A stretch of 64,000 nucleotides of DNA, taken from contig NC_133026.1 of the NCBI RefSeq assembly GCF_048771995.1, positions 58,777,001-58,841,000 on the forward strand. Reading direction: 5' to 3'. The position numbers and the translations under genes were made by a program. The notes beneath the pieces were generated by a model that saw only the letters and a list, made by a program, of their open reading frames with translations, was not told where the DNA came from and did not search any database. This document shows positions 58,317 to 64,000 of this stretch, in pieces. Each line of letters begins with the position of its first letter. Positions within the stretch are counted from its first letter, which is position 1. This stretch comes from Taeniopygia guttata (lineage: Eukaryota > Chordata > Aves > Passeriformes > Estrildidae).

Positions 58317-61300
58317 TCAAAGTCTGTTCCAAAGCCAAGAAGGCTTCAGTTAGCTTCAGTGGGCTTTGGTCAAGTTTGGTTTTGCAAGTAAAAAGTTATT
58401 CCATGAGAGAAAAAAATCCTGCAGTTTCTACCATTGAATTCTAAATCTGTACTTGTTCAAATGTACCTCAACTCTCTGCAGATATTTTTTTTAATGGCTT
58501 GCTAAGAACACAGTGTTCATTCTGTTACCATGTATTAAATACAAACTGGCAGCATTTGTCTTGCAAATATATATATTATTACAATCTCTATTTGTCAGAG
58601 GTAATCTTTTTGGCATATAATTAATCATTTGGAAAATCTGAAATGTTCATCTTTTCAAGATCCTAATTACTTTAACCATCTTGCCAAAATTAAACTCTCT
58701 CTATATATACATATATATGTATGTTACAATTGATAAATTCCCTGAAGACAATAGATTTATTCAATTACTAATGGATTTCCACTAGACATCTTAGTTATAT
58801 AATTAATCTGCCTCATAATCAAATAACTGATTAATCATTACATCTTTTTTTCAAAGTTAATAAGTTTTTACAGATTCATTTTTTATATATCTTTCAAAAT
58901 AATTGCTTTTCTATATTATCCACAAGCAGCTCCATAAAAATGATGATATTTCTATATATTGTTTAAAAAGTTTATTGAAAACAGAGTTTGTGATGGGTAT
59001 TTAAATCAGGCAAATAATTTGTTGATTTTAAGCTTATTCCCTGTACTTTTCAAGAATGTTGAACAGATTATTTTTTAAATAATAATTCAATGCACAACCA
59101 GTGGGAGTATTTGACTCTTGTACAGGTTATAAAGGAATAGTATAATTCCACTTGTATCATAAGAAACTACATAAACTAAGTGTGTGTAAGCCTTTTATTA
59201 TTCTTTTTGTACGTAATCAGAGCAATTAAACATATGCTTTAATAATTTACTTGGATGGTTTGTTTTTAAAGAACAGATATGTCCATATTCTACTGTCTTA
59301 AAATGAATGCCTTAATACACAACAGTGTTTATTGCATTTCTGGCCTGGGTAACTATCATGGGTAACAGGTAGAATGCATGTAATATACTTGTACATACAC
59401 GGTTACATATAGCATCCATATAATATTTACATACCATTTTTGTCTGTCTTCTGAAAGCAATTAAAGTCAAGCCATAATACAGTTAATTTAGACATGGTTG
59501 AACATTTGGTGGTGGAAATGGCTTGGGATACTGTGGAATGCAATGATTACACCTCAGCCGAATGATTCATCGTTTCTTCCAGGAAGTATAAAAGTGAATG
59601 GAATACACCCAGGGAATTCTCGTTTTTCTTTTTTTATGGCTATGTAAACACTTTTCTTTTTCTCAAAGTTAGCTTTTTTTTTTTTTGCAAGTAAAAGATT
59701 CTTGTTCATAATTTTATACTACAATATTTGATCACCAATAGTGCATTTGTGTATGTGCAAATGATACATAAAAGGAAAAGATGGGTGGAAGGATAAATTA
59801 ATTGGGTAATTTAAATGATATTTGACTATATCATTCACTATATAGGCACTTTGTGTCTTCTTTGAGTAAAAAAAAAGGTTTACAATTAATATGCTCTTTT
59901 TTACTGCAAAAAGCAGTAAATTTTGCTAGGATTTGAACTTAAGGTAGTACAATCCATGCCTCTGTATAATTTCTGCTTTCCTTTTGGACTCACATCTTTT
60001 CTTTCTTGTTGTCTGTGCCCTCCTAAAATGAAGTAATGGAACCCCAAAATTAAGTAAATGGAATCATCAAATGGGGTAAATGAGGGAAATAATGATTCTT
60101 TTGATGTTCCTTTCCCTGTGATGTTTGGGGGACATGAGAATTCTTACCCTAGGAGTTTGTTTCAGCAAGTGTAGAATCAAATTCTGCTTTTTTAGACAAG
60201 CTGAAATGACTTGCTAAAAATAGAAATTTATTATAAATTAGAAAGACTCCCAGGGCTGATTTCAGACATACTGAATTAATAAAAGAAAAAGGGAAAAGGG
60301 GAAGATGAAACAAGACCTTGAAAATTATAATCTGCATCTCTCTGTATAACTTTAAATACTTGACTGAGGGTATGCATTCATGGCTTCCTTCTGGGCATCT
60401 GATAAAATCTTCCTCTAACAAAGCACTTATGATTTCTTTTCCCTCGAATTATAATATTATTTTTAGAGGAATTACTTGTAGTTAAGGGCCAGAATTCTTC
60501 TGTTTCCTTAAGTTAGTCTGCAATCATACAAACTGTAAATTCTATTCCATTTAGCATTTGTGCTGGACATCTATGAAACGCCTTGATGCTGATGGAAAAG
60601 AATTCTTTAACTTTATGGCTTGTTTATTTTTGGAATTTTTGGGTTTGTTTGTTTGTTTGGGTTTTTTGTCTGACCAGAAAAAAAGTTATTTATGGAAGAC
60701 CATGAACATAGAACATACAATTGATACCTTGTTATATCATGGCTTACAAAATTTCATTTTTATTCGTCCCAGGGCATAGACAACATCTGTCCAATCCCTA
60801 TTTAACAGATGTTTCTTATAAAACAGTGACAGAGAATAGAATGTTTTGATGTTTAAAAATAGTAATATATTTTTTATCTGACAAACAGATATTTTGATGC
60901 CAAATATTCTAGCATAAGTACAGTAAATACTATAGGAGATGAAACTTGAATTTAAAATTCCCATTTGGTCATCGTTAGACAAGAGATTCTTTCTAGAGAA
61001 GATTCCACTCAGAGGTCTTTTAAGATGAAAGACAAAGAACCAACAGCTTCACATAAAAAAATCCAAACAGCCAAGTCAAATCAAACTACAAAACCCAAGA
61101 AAATCTGTAGACAGGTACCTGTTCGTATTTTTGTAAACAGAGAAGAAAAATAACTCAGCAAACTTCCATTGCTTTACTAATGGGTCTTTTCACTACTTTG
61201 AGTAATTGTTTTTTCAAAAGGGGTAACAGAATTGAAAGAAATATATTTAATCTATCCTAATCTACTACTAATTTATTAACAATCTTAATCATTATTTGTA

Positions 61301-64000
61301 GTAATATTGAAACATCTTTACAAAAGGTTCCACAATTATTTTTCATAAATTATTTTAATAATTCCATGGTACAAGGTTATTACAGAATTCCAAATATGTG
61401 TAATCTAGATGGAATACCCTTTATTTATTAGTGGTAATGTCATACTAGAAAATCAAATTTAAAAATTGAAATTTTCTGTGGAAAACATTGATTGAAAGTT
61501 TTTGATTAATAAAAAACAGATTAAATGTATTGTGCAGAAAACACAGTGTTTGGCTTAAAAATATGTGTTCCTGGAATTTATTTTTCCTTTGTTAGGGCAA
61601 TTCATTTTACCACACTTAGTTTAAATGGGGTTCATGACACTGTTCTACTCTGTAAAAATGCTTTGCAATCTACCAAGAATTATTTGGGCTCTGAGATTTT
61701 CTGCGCAGTTTCAGAATTTCTCTTGTTCTGTAATCCAGATTTTTCTCATCTTCTCCATTCTGTTGATGAAATTTCTTGATTAAATCCAGTATTATGGTGT
61801 GCACAGGAGTTACTATGTTGTTCTGTTGTAATTCAAAACAGATCTTATTAAATACTTTCTTCCACAGTGTTTTATAGTTTAGAGTTTATCTCTGGTTTGA
61901 ACACATGTGTAGCATCATTTATAATACCATGCACAATTCCAGTCATTCCTATTTGAGAAGCAGAATAAATGCAGAGTATAAGAAGCACAGAGAGGAAATA
62001 TCATACAAATACAGAAATAACCAATTAGATAAAAGATAAATCTTCCAGATGAAATGAGAAGAGTATATTTGTTTTTCTTTAAACCTAACAAAATAAATTC
62101 TGAAAGAAAAATTACTGCTGTTTGCAAATGCATCTGGTTTGTGTTCAAAAAAGAATAAGAGCAATTTCATAAAATACATAATTGACAGAATAGGACCATT
62201 TGTATATTGAACCTGTAGAAAAGTGTGTTGGGAAACTGTAGTAAGGAAAGTAATGTAGCTGCTGTTTAAGAAGGTACAATTTTAGTTTTTAAAGAGATAA
62301 TGTGGCAAGCCTCAATGTGTGTGAAAATATTCAAAGACCTAGGAGGCTCCTTCCACTTGTGTACTGCTTGAATTTCAAACTATAAGATTACTGCTGGGTA
62401 GGAGTTATGCTTTTCAAGTAATTCTATTGAAAACTGTTTTAAGATAGAGAGGTTTTGAACAGTTTCTTTAACAGAAGAATGAGTTTTTCAAATAGGTGAC
62501 TTTGTAAAGAGAAAAGCCTCAAGTTTCAAAGCTTCAGCATCTTTTTCCAAATCTCTAATGTACAATTTCAGTGAGGATATATGTAAACAATCAGTATCAT
62601 TCCAATGCTAATTTTGAAATTTTTGCACAAAGCTGCAAAAGGACCACATATGAATGAAGTAATAAATGAGTAGTAACTTAATGCACAAGAACAAATGGAA
62701 TACCTGATTGTGTTTTGTCACATAAAAATAGGTTAAATTCATCAGGCAAGTTATTGCTTGTGAATTATTCACTATGTTCTACTGGCTGTAATTTTTTTTT
62801 GCATTTAATTACAAGGGGCTACAGATTACTTAGAGGTCTTGTAATGCATGTGCATGACTGCCAAGACCACTAATGGAAATTGCATACCATTGCTGAGAGA
62901 AAAGTATACACTTCAGTAATTACATGTGGTACTCTAAATGCAGATGCAAAAGTAATTATCATAAACTGGGGCTCTGCATATTGGAATGCTGTATTGGCTC
63001 AATACATTAGCTTTCACTTCCGAAGATCATCAGGACTCAATACGTAGTTAGTTCTCTCATGAAACATAATTGAAGGTCTCCAAGCATGTTCCTTTTGTTC
63101 TTGCACTCTCTGAGTAGTTCCATAAGGAGCGCTGCAGGCATTATTGCAAGGCAGAAAGGAGTGATATTGGCTAGCACTTAAGTATTATGGTAGAATTTTA
63201 AATAAAATTATATAACACTTGTCTTTAGCTACTCTTATTCATCACATTTTTGCTGTCACAAAAGTTTATATAGCAGAGAAAGGTAACTTAAATTCTCAAG
63301 AGGTTTATTCTCATTATTTTCCTGAAATTTCAGTAACTGAAGCCTTGAAGCTCCGAGCTTGTGAAGAGATAAACAAACAAAAACTACAAAAAGGGACAAA
63401 AATTATGTGTCAGAGGTAGAATTAGATATTCAGCAGGGCTATGAACTGCAGAACTTGATGATTCATTGCTGTAAAATAGTTTTAATTTATGACCTTTGAT
63501 GGTTGCAATGCTCCAAACATGACTGAAACTCAGAAATTTCAGCATTTCTCCAAAATATATTGTGAAAGTGAATATTTTCAAAGATGTTTGGTCCTTCGCT
63601 CTAGTTACACATAGTTAGTGCATTTCCTGTTATATATTGGCTAGCAACTTTATTACTGCATGGACCTAGCCTACCTTTTTTCCCTTCTTTTTTTTTTTTT
63701 CCATTCATTTTAACCCTTTCTTCCCTTCATTTTGGTCTTTCTACACTGTTTTGAGTCTCAGATTCGCTCTTGACTTTTCTTATCTCATCACATCCTTTAA
63801 ATAACTTCAGAGATATATTTCAAACTTAAAAAATACAGTTGGCACTAATGTCTCACATAGTTCTTTTAAATTAATGTGATAAGAAGTGTGGTTTGTGCAT
63901 ATGGATGTTTCCAGACTCTGGGATTTGCTTGAGTCTGTGTAAGTTTATGCTCTTTCTTTTCTCCTCATCCTCTTGCAGTTTTATCTAGAAGGCTCTCTTA
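58317..64000. other. Unique A+T-rich non-coding DNA
   Basis: No gene, RNA or transposon was recognised. It contains a perfect 16-bp A+T palindrome (58707-58722), a T/G tract (60630-60668), an A/C-rich run (about 61050-61105) and a T-rich run near 63690-63700. The stretch 62700-63180 has little low-complexity sequence and contains octamer- and homeodomain-like words. Confidence 0.65.
60630..60668 (+). repeat. T/G-rich tract with (GTTT)n core
   Basis: TTTTTGGG followed by three GTTT units and GGGTTTTTTG. Same composition class as the tracts at 17.2, 18.1, 29.4 and 52.4 kb. Confidence 0.8.

Noticed and set aside
58707..58722. 16-bp perfect palindrome
   Set aside because: Made only of alternating A/T and one AC/GT step inside a TA-rich run; expected by chance in such sequence.

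Overview
This window is vertebrate nuclear DNA, almost certainly from a bird. The main evidence is eight separate traces of CR1 retroposons. Most carry the avian-type CR1 3' terminus: a short tail related to ATTCTATGATTCTATG beside a GGTTGGAAGGGACC-like block. There are also two solo LTRs and one truncated endogenous retrovirus of avian type. The base composition is strongly A+T-rich, with long low-complexity T/G and A/C tracts that I associate, from memory only, with songbird DNA. Nothing bacterial, plasmid-like or phage-like is present: no operons, CRISPR arrays, rRNA or recognisable tRNA.

I recognise no host protein-coding gene. The longest open frames (170, 130 and 129 codons) are single uninterrupted stretches with no recognisable domain. 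About one open frame of the longest size is roughly what chance would give in 64 kb of both strands. The window is therefore best read as a gene desert or the inside of a very large intron. One 159-bp stretch (48291-48449, minus strand) has good splice-like borders and an open phase-0 frame. It is recorded as a weak exon candidate.

Layout: 1-4584 is unique A+T-rich DNA with a 12-bp tandem repeat. A solo LTR follows at 4585-5157, and a minus-strand CR1 at 6641-7470 contains an expanded AGAGC microsatellite. Next is long unique DNA to 14264, then a second minus-strand CR1 (14265-15246). A pair of 87%-identical direct repeats and two T/G-rich tracts lie at 16.9-18.2 kb. A long, decayed plus-strand CR1 occupies 18985-20336, with an A+T hairpin at 21.6 kb. 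A CR1 3' tail and a CR1 endonuclease-region fragment lie at 24.5-25.3 kb, then a solo LTR with perfect 6-bp target duplications at 27068-27409. Further CR1 3' ends are at 31.4, 33.95, 36.0 and 44.7 kb, a possible ancient amniote repeat is near 46 kb, and a minus-strand ERV 5' LTR with primer-binding site and leader is at about 57.49-58.32 kb. The rest is unique non-coding DNA.

Functionally, what can be supported is a record of retrotransposition: CR1 copies cut off at the 5' end, LTR recombination leaving solo LTRs, and microsatellite growth inside dead elements. Some of the unique DNA may hold regulatory elements, but that cannot be shown from one sequence. I found no new multi-gene system.
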